Source of the DNA: Micromonospora sp. BL4
Lineage (GTDB): Bacteria; Actinomycetota; Actinomycetes; Mycobacteriales; Micromonosporaceae
NCBI RefSeq assembly: GCF_003667505.1
Contig: NZ_RCVJ01000155.1
Coordinates: 1 to 64,000, forward strand
Direction of reading: 5' to 3'
Length of the DNA stretch: 64,000 nt
Position 1 is the first letter of the stretch. Each line of letters opens with the position of its first letter. A program made the translations under genes and the position numbers. The notes beneath the pieces were generated by a model. It had not been told where the DNA came from, made no database searches, and saw only the letters and a program-made list of their open reading frames with translations. Of the stretch, positions 8,295 through 17,180 are shown piece after piece.

Positions 8295-9053
8295 ATGACG
8301 ACGCATGCCCCGCCGGGAACCAGCCAGGCCGCGGTCGCCGCGGTCGACCTGGTGAAGGTGTACGGCAGCGGGGACACCGCGGTCCGTGCCCTGGACGGGG
8401 TCTCGGTCGGCTTCGGCCGAGCCGAGTTCACCGCGATCATGGGCTCGTCCGGGTCCGGCAAGTCGACCCTGATGCACTGCCTCGCCGGCCTCGACACGGC
8501 CACCTCCGGCCGGGTCCTGCTCGGCGGGACGGAGCTGACGGGCCAGTCGGACCGGACGCTGACGCGGGTACGACGGGAGCGGATCGGGTTCGTCTTCCAG
8601 TCCTTCAACCTGCTGCCGCAGCTCACCGCCGCGCAGAACATCACCCTGCCGCTGGATCTCGCCGGCCGGCAGCCCGACGCCGAACTCTTCGCCCACCTGG
8701 TCGGCGTGCTGGGGCTCGGCCAGCGGCTCGGCCACCGACCCAGCGAGCTCTCCGGCGGTCAGCAGCAGCGGGTCGCGTTGGCCCGGGCGCTGGTGGCGCG
8801 CCCCGAGGTGGTCTTCGCCGACGAGCCGACCGGCAACCTCGACTCCCGCTCCGGCGCGGAGGTGCTCACCATCCTGCGCGACTCGGTACGCGACCTCGGC
8901 CAGACCGTCGTCATGGTCACCCACGACCCGATCGCCGCCGCGTACGCCGACCGGGTGGTGCTGCTCGCCGACGGCCGGATCGCCGGCGAGATCGACAAGC
9001 CGGACCAGGTGTCGGTCACCGACGCGCTGCGTGACCTGGCGGCCGCCGCATGA
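8295..9053 (+). CDS. ABC transporter ATP-binding protein (MacB/LolD type)
   Basis: A 252-aa cytoplasmic ATPase. Walker A is GSSGSGKS at residues 50-57, the Q-loop is in FVFQSFNLLPQL, the signature is LSGGQQQR, and Walker B is VVFADEPTGNLDS. The tail HDPIAAAYADR carries the switch His. These features match the MacB/LolD/FtsE-like family that powers FtsX-type permeases by mechanotransmission. GGAGGA precedes the ATG by 4 nt. The stop overlaps the permease ATG by 4 bp. The operon is divergent from a two-component system that probably controls it. Confidence 0.95.
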   Translation: MTTHAPPGTSQAAVAAVDLVKVYGSGDTAVRALDGVSVGFGRAEFTAIMGSSGSGKSTLMHCLAGLDTATSGRVLLGGTELTGQSDRTLTRVRRERIGFVFQSFNLLPQLTAAQNITLPLDLAGRQPDAELFAHLVGVLGLGQRLGHRPSELSGGQQQRVALARALVARPEVVFADEPTGNLDSRSGAEVLTILRDSVRDLGQTVVMVTHDPIAAAYADRVVLLADGRIAGEIDKPDQVSVTDALRDLAAAA

Positions 9054-11581
9054 GGGCGACGGTGCTGCGTACCCAGACCAGCGCGGCGGCCCGGCGGCCC
9101 GGCCGGCTGATCCTGACCGGCCTGGCGATCCTGGTCGCGTCGTTCGTCGTCTTCGGCACCGTGCTGGTGCAGCAGATCACCGAACGGACCGTGCGGGACA
9201 ACCTCAGCGGCACCGCGGCCGCCACCGACCTGGTCATCGGCGACCCCGAGCAGCCGCCGCCCACCGTGACGGAGCTGACGCACGTCCGCGCCGTGCCGGG
9301 CGTGGCCGAGGCGGTGGGCCGGATGACGATCGGGGTGTCCCTCGGGGAGGGGTACCTCAACCTGCAGGCCGATCCGGGCACCGGGCCGCTGGCCACGGTC
9401 CGGCTGATCGAGGGCAGGTACCCGGACCGGCCCGGCGAGATCGCGATCACCCCGCGCACCGCCGAGCGGCTCGGACTCTCGGTCGGCACCTCTACCGACG
9501 GCATGGCCGGTGAACTCACCACGCCCGCCCGCCTGACCGTGACCGGCATGGTCGAGCCCACCGCCGACGCCGGCTTCGACGCGTACGCCCCGGACAGCGT
9601 CGTGATCTCCTGGGCCCGCCTGACGGGCGTGGAGCACGTCGATGTGCGGGTGGCCCCTGGTGAGCCGGCGGACGACGTTCGCCAACGGGTCGCCGCGGTC
9701 GCGGCCGGCCGGCCGATCCGCTCCGGCGCCGAGGTGCGCCAGGCGGAGGCCAACGCGGCGGCCGAGCAGGTCGGTGGGCTCTTCATCCTGGTCGGCCTGT
9801 TCGTCTCGATCGCGGTCGTCGCGGCGGCGCTGGTGGTCACCTCGACCTTCCGCATCGTCTTCGCCCAGCGGATGCGGCAGCTCGCGCTGCTGCGCGCGGT
9901 CGGCGCGGGTCGGGGCACCCTGGTCGGGGCGTTGACCGCCGAGGGAGCCCTGACCGGGCTCGTCGCCAGCGTCATCGGGGTCGTCGGCGCCCTCGCCCTC
10001 GGATACGCGCTGCCGGCGATCCTGCGCTCCACCGACCACGCGGTCTCGTCGCCCGGCCTGCCCCTCGCGGCGGCGGTCGCCGTGGTGATCGGCGCCGTCG
10101 TGATCACCGTGCTGGCCGTCCTGGCGCCGGCACTCTCGGCCGCCCGGGTCTCCCCGCTGGAGGCACTGCGCACGGCGAGCACCACCCCCGGTCGGCGTGG
10201 CATCGGAGGGCTGCGTTTGGTGTTCGGGCTGCTCCTGGCCGTCGGCGCGGTCCTGGCCGCCGCCGCAACGATCAGCCGGTTGCCGGAGCCGGAGCAGACG
10301 TCGTACGACCCCACGGGGCCACTGCTCCTGCTGATCGGATCCGGCGCGCTGGCGTACGTCGCGCTGGTCGCCCTCGGGCCGCTGCTGGTGCGTCCGGTGC
10401 TGGCCGTGGTGGGATGGCCGCTGCGCCAGCTCGGGCCCCTCGGCCGGATGTCGGTCGGCGGTATCGGCGGGGCGCCGCGCCGGGCGGCCGCCGTCTCCGT
10501 CGTGGTCGCGCTCGGCGTGACCCTGATCTCCGGGGTGGCCATCGGCGGCACGTCGCTGCAGGTCCTCGTCGACCGCGAGATGGCGCTCTCGGCGCCGACC
10601 GACTTCGAGGTCACCAGCAACGGTGGGACCCTGCCGGCCGCTGTCGTGAGCCGGGCCGAGGCCGCGCGCGGGGCGCTGGCCCGAGTGGTGCCGTACCGAC
10701 GGATCGACGACGTCACGCTGCTGCGCGGCGGCGACAAGCTCGGCGACGCCGAGTCCGAGTACCCGACGAACGACCTGGACCTGACGGCGTTGCCCAGCAC
10801 CGGCGATCTGGACGTGGCGCAGGGCAAGCTGGCCGACCGTGGCCCCGGCCGGATCGTGCTGAACAGCTGGGTTGCCCGGGACACCGGTCTGCGGGCCGGC
10901 GACACCGTCACGCTCGCCGTCGCCGCGCGCAGGGTCGACGTGCGCGTCGCCGCGGTCCTGCCCGGTGACGGCCCGCTGCACGCGGGCATCCTCACCGACC
11001 GGACCGACCTGGACCGGCTCGGCGTGCCGACGGCGTACACCGGTCTGCTGGCCGACGCGGCCGGCTCCGGCGAGGACGGCCGCACCGCCGGCGTGCGGGC
11101 GCTGCGGCAGGCGATCGGAGGCAGCGACGGGGTGGGCCTCGCGGTCCTCGCCGACGAACGGGACCGCAATGACGCGTTGGTACGCACCCTGGTCTGGATC
11201 GCGGTCGGCCTGGTCAGCCTCACCGTGTTGATCGCGGTCGTCGGCGTGGGCTCCACGACCGCGCTCTCGGTGGTGGAACGGGTACGCGAGTCCGGGTTGC
11301 TTCGTGCGATCGGCCTGTCCCGAACCGGCCTGCGCACGATGTTGACCGTCGAGTCCGGCCTCTACGGAGTGATCGGCGCGACCATCGGCCTGCTGCTCGG
11401 CGTCCCGTACGCCTGGTTGGCGGTCCAGGCTCTCGGGATCAACGCACCGTTGACCGTGCCGGTGCTGCCGCTGGTCGGGCTCTTCGTGACGCTGGTCGTC
11501 CTGACCGCGTTGGCCGGGGTCCTGCCGGCTCGGCGGGCATCGCGGGTCAGCCCGGTGGTGGCACTGGGGGCCGACGGCTGA
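9050..11581 (+). CDS. FtsX-like ABC transporter permease
   Basis: An 843-aa membrane protein with two FtsX units. An N-terminal helix (about 18-40) and an extracytoplasmic MacB_PCD-like domain are followed by three helices (about 245-355). After two linker helices (about 385-470), a second set repeats this layout: a helix near 480, another extracytoplasmic domain, and three helices at about 705-830. The conserved LLRAVGAGRGTLVGAL and LLRAIGLSRTGLRTML segments are the two FtsX coupling regions. Together with the preceding ATPase it should form a lipoprotein, peptide or antibiotic efflux or extraction system. The substrate is not evident. Confidence 0.93.
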   Translation: MRATVLRTQTSAAARRPGRLILTGLAILVASFVVFGTVLVQQITERTVRDNLSGTAAATDLVIGDPEQPPPTVTELTHVRAVPGVAEAVGRMTIGVSLGEGYLNLQADPGTGPLATVRLIEGRYPDRPGEIAITPRTAERLGLSVGTSTDGMAGELTTPARLTVTGMVEPTADAGFDAYAPDSVVISWARLTGVEHVDVRVAPGEPADDVRQRVAAVAAGRPIRSGAEVRQAEANAAAEQVGGLFILVGLFVSIAVVAAALVVTSTFRIVFAQRMRQLALLRAVGAGRGTLVGALTAEGALTGLVASVIGVVGALALGYALPAILRSTDHAVSSPGLPLAAAVAVVIGAVVITVLAVLAPALSAARVSPLEALRTASTTPGRRGIGGLRLVFGLLLAVGAVLAAAATISRLPEPEQTSYDPTGPLLLLIGSGALAYVALVALGPLLVRPVLAVVGWPLRQLGPLGRMSVGGIGGAPRRAAAVSVVVALGVTLISGVAIGGTSLQVLVDREMALSAPTDFEVTSNGGTLPAAVVSRAEAARGALARVVPYRRIDDVTLLRGGDKLGDAESEYPTNDLDLTALPSTGDLDVAQGKLADRGPGRIVLNSWVARDTGLRAGDTVTLAVAARRVDVRVAAVLPGDGPLHAGILTDRTDLDRLGVPTAYTGLLADAAGSGEDGRTAGVRALRQAIGGSDGVGLAVLADERDRNDALVRTLVWIAVGLVSLTVLIAVVGVGSTTALSVVERVRESGLLRAIGLSRTGLRTMLTVESGLYGVIGATIGLLLGVPYAWLAVQALGINAPLTVPVLPLVGLFVTLVVLTALAGVLPARRASRVSPVVALGADG

Positions 11582-11589
11582 GCACGGCC

Positions 11590-11626
11590 GCGGGTCGGCC
11601 GCATTCGGGCGAAGCGGCCGACCCGC
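11590..11626 (+). terminator. Terminator hairpin after the ABC permease
   Basis: A perfect 13-bp GC stem (11590-11602 with 11614-11626) with an 11-nt loop begins 9 bases after the stop. It separates the exporter operon from the hydrolase promoter, where TAGCAT at 11640-11645 is a possible -10. Confidence 0.75.
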
Positions 11627-11692
11627 CCGCCGGCCGCACCTAGCATCGGGACAGGACCGTCCGATCCCGGCCCACCACCAGGAGGCAGCGGC

Positions 11693-12514
11693 ATGAGCTA
11701 CGTCAAGGCCAAGGACGGCACCAAGCTCTACTACAAGGACTGGGGCGAGGGGCCGGTCGTCACCTTCTCCCACGGCTGGCCGTTGAGCGCCGACGCCTGG
11801 GACGGGCAGATGCTCTTCCTCGTCCAGAACGGGTTCCGGGTGGTCGCGCACGACCGCCGCGGGCACGGCCGGTCGAGCCAGGCCCGCACCGGCAACGACA
11901 TGAACGGGTACGCCGACGACCTGGCCGCGGTCATCGAGGCGCTGGACCTGCGGGACGTCACCGTGGTCGGTCACTCCACCGGCGGGGGAGAGGTGGCCCG
12001 CTACATCGGCCGGCACGGGACGGAGCGGGTCGCCAAGGCCGTGCTCATGTCCGCCGTACCGCCGATCATGGTGCAGAGCGCGGACAACCCGGAGGGGCTG
12101 CCGATCAGCGCCTTCGACGACCTGCGGGCCCAGCTCTTCGCCGACCGGTCGCAGTTCTACCAGGACCTGGCACTGATGTTCTACGGCGCCAACCGAAAGG
12201 GCGCGAAGGTGTCCAAGGGGATCCTCGACCAGTTCTGGCTGTGGAGCATGCAGTCCGGCCTGTGGAACGCCTACGAGAGCATCAAGGCGTTCTCCGAGAC
12301 GGACTTCCGGGACGACCTGGCGAAGTTCGACATCCCGACGCTGGTGATGCACGGCGAGGACGACCAGATCGTGCCGGTGAAGGACTCGGCGCACAAGACC
12401 GCGAAGCTCGTCGCGAACGCCAAGGAGATCTACTACCCGGGCGCACCGCACGGCATGACGGCGACGATGCAGGACCAGGTCAACAAGGACCTGCTCGCGT
12501 TCCTGCGGAGCTGA
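11693..12514 (+). CDS. Alpha/beta hydrolase, non-heme chloroperoxidase-like
   Basis: A 273-aa enzyme of the cofactor-free haloperoxidase/perhydrolase branch of the alpha/beta hydrolases. HGWPLSADAWDGQM follows the first strands, DRRGHGRSSQ is the conserved loop, Ser95 lies in GHSTGG, the Asp is in HGEDDQIVP and the His in GAPHGMT. In vivo such proteins usually act as esterases, lactonases or perhydrolases rather than true halogenating enzymes. AGGAGG precedes the ATG by 7 nt. A second, more distant relative lies at 48077-48928. It converges on the XRE regulator with a 4-bp gap. Confidence 0.9.
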   Translation: MSYVKAKDGTKLYYKDWGEGPVVTFSHGWPLSADAWDGQMLFLVQNGFRVVAHDRRGHGRSSQARTGNDMNGYADDLAAVIEALDLRDVTVVGHSTGGGEVARYIGRHGTERVAKAVLMSAVPPIMVQSADNPEGLPISAFDDLRAQLFADRSQFYQDLALMFYGANRKGAKVSKGILDQFWLWSMQSGLWNAYESIKAFSETDFRDDLAKFDIPTLVMHGEDDQIVPVKDSAHKTAKLVANAKEIYYPGAPHGMTATMQDQVNKDLLAFLRS

Positions 12515-12518
12515 CGGG

Positions 12519-13352
12519 TCAGACGAGCTGGGCGCCGATGACCGCGAGCAGCCGCAGCTTCTCGTCGCTCTCCGACCCGGGCACGGCGGTGAAGACCAGC
12601 AACGTCTGGGACTGGTCGGGATCCACCAGCGTCTGGCAGTGCAGCTCCAGCGGCCCCACCTCGGGATGCACGAAGTGCTTCGGCGGGCAGTAGCCGCCCG
12701 GCACCGGATGCTCCCGCCACAACTGCGCGAACTCCGGGCTCGCGGCCAGCAGATCGTCGACGATCGCGGAGGCCCGCGAGTCCCGTCCATCGCGGGTGTA
12801 CGCCGCGTGCAGGTGCGCCACGAGGAGCCGGCTCTGCGTCTGGTGGTCCCGCGCCGGGTGCAACTGCCGTGCCTGCGGATCGGTGAACCAGCGGTGGTGC
12901 AGGCTGCGGGCCAGCCCGGTGTGCCGGGTCTCGTCGCCGAGCAGTGCGACCGCCGGCGCGGTCTGCGCCAGGGTCTCGCCGAGGTGGTTCACCACCTGGG
13001 CGGGGGTGTCGTGCAGCCGGTCGAGGATGCGCATCATCCCCGGGTTGACGTGGTCGGCTCGGACCGCTCGGTGCGGGACGGCGTGACCGGCGAGCTGGAA
13101 CAGGTGGTCCCGCTCGGTCAGGGTGAGTCGCAGGCCACGGGCCAGGGCGGCGAGCATCTGCTCCGACGGGTGCGGCCCGCGCTGCTGCTCCAGCCGGCTG
13201 TAGTAGTCGGTGGACATCCCGCTCAACGCGGCCACTTCCTCGCGCCGTAGCCCACCGGTCCGCCGGCGCTGGCCCCGGGGGAGTCCCACGTCCTCGGGCT
13301 GGAGCGCCTCGCGTCGGGTACGCAGAAAGCTGGCGAGTTGGGCGCGGTCCAC
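12519..13352 (-). CDS. XRE-family transcriptional regulator with MmyB-like ligand-binding domain
   Basis: A 277-aa DNA-binding protein. The N-terminal helix-turn-helix (about 8-80) contains the signature LRREEVAALSGMSTDYYSRLEQ typical of MmyB-type regulators. The C-terminal domain (about 105-270), including PGGYCPPKHFVHPEVGPLELHCQTL, matches the PAS-like MmyB ligand-binding fold that binds fatty-acid-like ligands. These genes commonly control an adjacent short-chain dehydrogenase, hydrolase or aldehyde dehydrogenase. Here the aldehyde dehydrogenase lies 99 bp upstream on the same strand and the chloroperoxidase-like hydrolase converges. It starts at GTG 13352 with GAGGAG upstream. Confidence 0.92.
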   Translation of the reverse strand: MDRAQLASFLRTRREALQPEDVGLPRGQRRRTGGLRREEVAALSGMSTDYYSRLEQQRGPHPSEQMLAALARGLRLTLTERDHLFQLAGHAVPHRAVRADHVNPGMMRILDRLHDTPAQVVNHLGETLAQTAPAVALLGDETRHTGLARSLHHRWFTDPQARQLHPARDHQTQSRLLVAHLHAAYTRDGRDSRASAIVDDLLAASPEFAQLWREHPVPGGYCPPKHFVHPEVGPLELHCQTLVDPDQSQTLLVFTAVPGSESDEKLRLLAVIGAQLV

Positions 13353-13451
13353 GCTGACTCCTCGATCGGTGGATGCCGGCGGTCAACCGGCACGTGCAGT
13401 GCAACAGGTGGGCAGGGGCGCGCTGTTCCACGCGATCCCCGCCCAGCCTGA

Positions 13452-14876
13452 TCAACGCTGGATGGACTTGGTCTCCAGGAACTCCTCAAGGCCGAAGCGG
13501 CCGAACTCGCGGCCGTTGCCCGACCGCTTGTAACCGCCGAAGGGTGCGAGCGGGTTCCAGTGACCGGCGTTCACGTCGACCTGTCCCACCCGCAGCCGCT
13601 TGGCGACCGCCAGGGCGTGCTCCGGCTCGCCGAAGACGCCGCTGGTCAGGCCGTACAGCGTGCCGTTGGCGATGGCCACGGCCTCATCGTCGTCGGCGTA
13701 CGGGATGATCGTCAGCACCGGGCCGAAGATCTCCTCCTGAGCGATCGCCGAGGCCGGGTCGACGTCAGCGAAGATCGTCGGCTGCACGTAGGCGCCCGTC
13801 GCCAGGCCCTCCGGGCGGCCCGGGCCGCCGAACACGAGCCGGGCGCCGTCGGCGATGCCCCGTTCGATGTAGCCGACGACCTTCTGCCGGTGGGCCTCCG
13901 AGGCCATCGGACCCACCCGGGTCGTTTCGTCGGTGGGGTCACCGACGGTGAACTGCTTCGCCGCCTCGACAGCCAGCGCCACGACCTCGTCCTGGCGGGA
14001 GGCGGGCACCAGCATCCGTGGCCACGCGCCGCAGACCTGGCCGCCGTTGGCGAACGCCATCATGACGCCCTTGGTGACCGCCGTCGGCAGGTCGGCGTCG
14101 TCGAGGATGATGTTCGCGCCCTTGCCCCCCAGCTCCAGCGCGACCCGCTTGACGGTCGCCGCGGCGACCGCCCCGATCCGCTGTCCGGCCCGGGTGGAGC
14201 CGGTGAAGGAGATCATGTCGATGTCCGGGTGGGCGGAGATGGCCTCGCCGACGACCGCGCCAGTGCCGTACACCACGTTGAACACACCCGCGGGTACGCC
14301 GGCCTCGGCGGCGACCTCGGCGAGGATGCGGGCGGTCAGCGGGGCGTTCTCGGACGGCTTGAAGACCATCGTGTTCCCCGCGAGCAGCGCCGGGGCCAGC
14401 TTGGAGACGATCTGCTGCAGCGGGAAGTTCCACGGCGTGATCGCACCGACCACGCCGATCGGCTCGCGGACGATCAGCGAGTTGCCGACCTCCTCGGTCC
14501 AGGCGAAGTCGTCGGCGAGGCCGGCGATTGATTCGATCACGGCGGCCGGAAAAGCGACCTGGGCGGTCCGGGACATGCCGATCGGGGAGCCCATCTCGGC
14601 GGTGATCGCCCCGGCGATCTCCTCCTGCCGGGCGGCGAGGCCGGCGCCCAGGCGGCGCAGCACCTCCGCCCGCTGCTGTGGCGTGCTCGCCGCCCAGGCG
14701 GGGAAGGCGGCCCGCGCGGCGGCGACGGCCCGGTCGACGTCGGCGGCGGAGCCTGCCGGCGTCTCGGCGACGATGTCGCCGGTCGCCGGGTTCACGACGG
14801 GAAGGGTGCCGGCCGAGCCGGCGACGATCTCGCCACCGATCCAGTGGCCGGTGACGGTGCGGGTGGAAGGTGTCAT
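13452..14876 (-). CDS. NAD(P)-dependent aldehyde dehydrogenase
   Basis: A 474-aa ALDH-superfamily enzyme oxidising an aldehyde to the acid in the cytoplasm. The Rossmann segment ends in FTGSTRAGQRI, the general-base Glu is in VALELGGKGANI, and the nucleophile Cys is in NGGQVCGAW. The C-terminal FGGYKRSGNGREFG and EEFLETKSIQ are also canonical. The GAWPR after the Cys departs from the usual GxR/SR loop but is within family variation. It lies 84 bp downstream of the quinone-oxidoreductase gene and on the same strand, so it may be the distal gene of the LigAB cluster or may belong with the XRE regulator. Confidence 0.92.
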   Translation of the reverse strand: MTPSTRTVTGHWIGGEIVAGSAGTLPVVNPATGDIVAETPAGSAADVDRAVAAARAAFPAWAASTPQQRAEVLRRLGAGLAARQEEIAGAITAEMGSPIGMSRTAQVAFPAAVIESIAGLADDFAWTEEVGNSLIVREPIGVVGAITPWNFPLQQIVSKLAPALLAGNTMVFKPSENAPLTARILAEVAAEAGVPAGVFNVVYGTGAVVGEAISAHPDIDMISFTGSTRAGQRIGAVAAATVKRVALELGGKGANIILDDADLPTAVTKGVMMAFANGGQVCGAWPRMLVPASRQDEVVALAVEAAKQFTVGDPTDETTRVGPMASEAHRQKVVGYIERGIADGARLVFGGPGRPEGLATGAYVQPTIFADVDPASAIAQEEIFGPVLTIIPYADDDEAVAIANGTLYGLTSGVFGEPEHALAVAKRLRVGQVDVNAGHWNPLAPFGGYKRSGNGREFGRFGLEEFLETKSIQR

Positions 14877-14960
14877 GCACCGACCGTGGCACCGGCGCCG
14901 AACCCCAACCAGGTGCGGTCTATCCAGGGTTTCGCGATCCCTGGCTGGGGTCCGGCCAGG

Positions 14961-15926
14961 TCACAGCGCGAGGACGACGCGGCCGGCCGCGGTGCCGTTG
15001 TCCTGCCGCGCCCAGGCGTCCGCGACCGAGGCGAACGGCACGATCTCATGGTCGACGGTGAGTCTGCCGGCGGCCGCATGCCCGGCCACCACGGCCAGCG
15101 ACGCCGCCCGCTGCTCGGTCGACAACCCGTTGTTGGTGTAGCCGATCATCCGTAGCGATCCGCTGCGCAGCACGGCCGACTCGATCGGCGCGGTCGCGCC
15201 CGCGGCGCTGCCCAGGTTGACGAGGCGGCCACCCGGGCGCAGCACCCGCAGCGCCGCCGCGGCCGGCACGCCGAAGACCGGATCGAGGACGAGGTCGACC
15301 GGGCCCTCGGCGGCGTCGCGCAGCCGTTCGGCCAGCGACGCGACGTCGTCATCCGGGAGTAACGGAACGGAGACCGCGGCACCGAGTTCCTCGGCACGGG
15401 CCCGCGCCGAGGCGGAGCGGGCCACGGCGATCACGCGCCGCGCCCCGCCGAGCAGCGCCAGCTGGACGGCCGCCTGGCCGACCACGCCGCCGGCGCCGAG
15501 CACGATGACCTGCTCATCGGCTGCCAGGTCGCCGGCGTGCGTGAGGGCCGCGTGCGCGGCGACCGCGGAGAGGCCGAGGGCGGCGAGCAGGATCAGCGGT
15601 ACGCCGGGCGGCAGCGCCACCACGTCCGCGGCGGGCACCGCGACGATGGTCGCCATGCTGCCGTCGACCCCGGACCGCATCCCGGCCGAGGTGCCGAACC
15701 AGACGGGGGTGCCGTCGGCGAGCCGGCCGACACCCTGCACGCCCGGCACGTACGGGGTCGCGGGCGTGCCGAAGTAGCTGGTGCCGCTGGCGCAGAGCAC
15801 GTCCAGCGGGGTGATCGGCACCGCCTCGACGGTGACCGCCACCTCGCCGTCCGCCGGCACGGGGGCCGGCCGCTCGACGATCGTCGGTGGGGTGCCGCAG
15901 GCGGTGAGCAGGGCCGCGCGGATCAC
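14961..15926 (-). CDS. Zinc-less alcohol dehydrogenase/quinone oxidoreductase family protein
   Basis: A 321-aa medium-chain dehydrogenase/reductase. The N-terminal GroES-like domain lacks the catalytic zinc ligands, as in NADPH:quinone oxidoreductases. The Rossmann motif is VLGAGGVVGQAAVQLA (about 163-178), followed by an Arg/Ser-rich loop (VARSASARAR) consistent with NADPH binding. The C-terminal LVNLGSAAG and FASVADAWARQDNGTAAGRVVL are typical. It begins with GTG overlapping the LigA-like stop by 4 bp, so it is translationally coupled to the dioxygenase genes and likely reduces an intermediate of that pathway. Its substrate is unknown. Confidence 0.88.
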   Translation of the reverse strand: MIRAALLTACGTPPTIVERPAPVPADGEVAVTVEAVPITPLDVLCASGTSYFGTPATPYVPGVQGVGRLADGTPVWFGTSAGMRSGVDGSMATIVAVPAADVVALPPGVPLILLAALGLSAVAAHAALTHAGDLAADEQVIVLGAGGVVGQAAVQLALLGGARRVIAVARSASARARAEELGAAVSVPLLPDDDVASLAERLRDAAEGPVDLVLDPVFGVPAAAALRVLRPGGRLVNLGSAAGATAPIESAVLRSGSLRMIGYTNNGLSTEQRAASLAVVAGHAAAGRLTVDHEIVPFASVADAWARQDNGTAAGRVVLAL

Positions 15927-16285
15927 GTCGCGATGTCCGGGTAGGGCATCGCGAAGTGCGCCAACCGCGCGCCGTAGGACTTCTGGTACTCCAGCGGCTC
16001 GGTGTTGTCCCGCTCGAAGACGGCGATGAAGAGGGTCAGGGTCAGGAACGGGTGCGCGCCCAACTCGAACAGCTTCACGTGGTCGTGAGTGGCCAACGCC
16101 TCGCGCTCCACGTCGTCGAAGCGCAGCCAGGTGCTCGCCTCACCGGTGTGACAGTTCAGCACCGTGTTGGCGCACTCGGCCTCCCACCAGGCCACCAGCT
16201 CGCGCGGCTCGCTGCGGTAGCGCTCGACCAGCTCCGGGTCCCGGTCGACCATGAAGAGGAACTTGTTCAGCAGGTATTTGCTCAT
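15923..16285 (-). CDS. LigA-type small (alpha) subunit of an extradiol dioxygenase
   Basis: A 120-aa all-helical protein of the LigA superfamily, the small subunit that caps the active site of protocatechuate 4,5-dioxygenase-type LigAB enzymes. MSKYLLNKFLFMVDRDPELVERYRS and the later AFVERDN-like FERDNTEPLEY segment carry the family pattern. It overlaps the LigB-like stop by 4 bp (ATGA) and the next gene by 4 bp, a tight ligB-ligA-dehydrogenase translational unit. It contributes to ring cleavage in the cytoplasm. The unrelated longer frame to 17050 runs through ligB out of frame and is not coding. Confidence 0.88.
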   Translation of the reverse strand: MSKYLLNKFLFMVDRDPELVERYRSEPRELVAWWEAECANTVLNCHTGEASTWLRFDDVEREALATHDHVKLFELGAHPFLTLTLFIAVFERDNTEPLEYQKSYGARLAHFAMPYPDIAT

Positions 16286-17148
16286 GCCGCCGGCGCTCCG
16301 TTCGGGTACCAGGTGAAGTACGCCTCCATGGTGTGGAACAGATCGAGGGTGTCGACGTAGTCGGCCTTCACGCCGGCACCGGCCACACCCATCATGAGCA
16401 TGAAGTCCATGAAGCCGTGGGTGGCGTTGCCCGGCGAGTGCAGGCTGTCCAGGGTGACCTCGCGCAGGCACCCGTCGAGGTCGCCGTTGGCGATCCACTC
16501 GACCGCCCGCTGGTCGAACTCCGGGTCCGGGCCGTGCGGGCCGAACTGTCGCGGACCGCCCAGCTCCAGGGAGAGGTGGCCGGTGCCGATGACGGCGACC
16601 CGCAGGTGCGACGGCCACGACTCGACGATCTGCCGGATCGTCGCGCCGAGCTGGACGAAGCGCTTCGGCTCCGGCAGCGGCGGCGCGAAGATGTTCGTGT
16701 AGATCGGCACGATCGGCAGGTCGGCCTCGGGCCGCAGCGTGATGATCGGGCACGTGATGCTGTGGTCGATCCGCAGCTCGTTGCTGAACGCGAGGTCGAA
16801 GCCGGCGTCCAGACCGGCCCGCAGGATGTGCCCGGACAGGTCCTCCTGGCCCTTGAGCAGCATCCGGGGCAGCCCGAACTCGCGCTCCTCGTTGTACCAG
16901 TTGGCGTCGTAGAAGGGCGCCTTGCCGACCAGGAACTGCGGCATGTTGTCCAGCCACAGCTGGTGGAAGTGGTCGGAGCCGACCATCACCAGCACGTCGG
17001 GCCTGGCCCGGGTCAGGGTCTCGCGGAAGGCCAGGATCTTGCTGGTCCACTCGTCGGCGAACGGCGGCCGGTCCTCGCCAGTGGCCGTGCTGGCCCGGTA
17101 GTAGAAGGGGTGGTGGGTGGAGGCGATGACCGCGACGATGGAGGCCAT
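16282..17148 (-). CDS. LigB-type catalytic (beta) subunit of an extradiol dioxygenase
   Basis: A 288-aa LigB-superfamily protein, normally an Fe(II) enzyme cleaving catecholic rings next to the hydroxyl pair. Against my recollection of Sphingobium LigB, iron-ligand histidines H12 (STHHP) and H60 (SDHFH) are present, and H129 (RIDHS) matches His127. Two positions differ. The catalytic-His segment GTGGMSHQL reads GTGHLSLEL, with a His three residues early (H191), and the Glu ligand region reads NATHGFMDFM. Substrate or chemistry may therefore be unusual. It starts at ATG 17148 with AGAGGAG upstream. It is followed by ligA with ATGA overlap. Confidence 0.85.
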   Translation of the reverse strand: MASIVAVIASTHHPFYYRASTATGEDRPPFADEWTSKILAFRETLTRARPDVLVMVGSDHFHQLWLDNMPQFLVGKAPFYDANWYNEEREFGLPRMLLKGQEDLSGHILRAGLDAGFDLAFSNELRIDHSITCPIITLRPEADLPIVPIYTNIFAPPLPEPKRFVQLGATIRQIVESWPSHLRVAVIGTGHLSLELGGPRQFGPHGPDPEFDQRAVEWIANGDLDGCLREVTLDSLHSPGNATHGFMDFMLMMGVAGAGVKADYVDTLDLFHTMEAYFTWYPNGAPAA

Positions 17149-17180
17149 TCCCACTCCTCTCGGGGCTGGAAAAGGGGGGA

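Noticed and set aside
8759..12790. 1343-aa open frame on the minus strand
   Set aside because: It mirrors the ABC exporter and hydrolase genes in GC-rich DNA, is Arg/Gly/Asp-rich without domains, and has no start signal.
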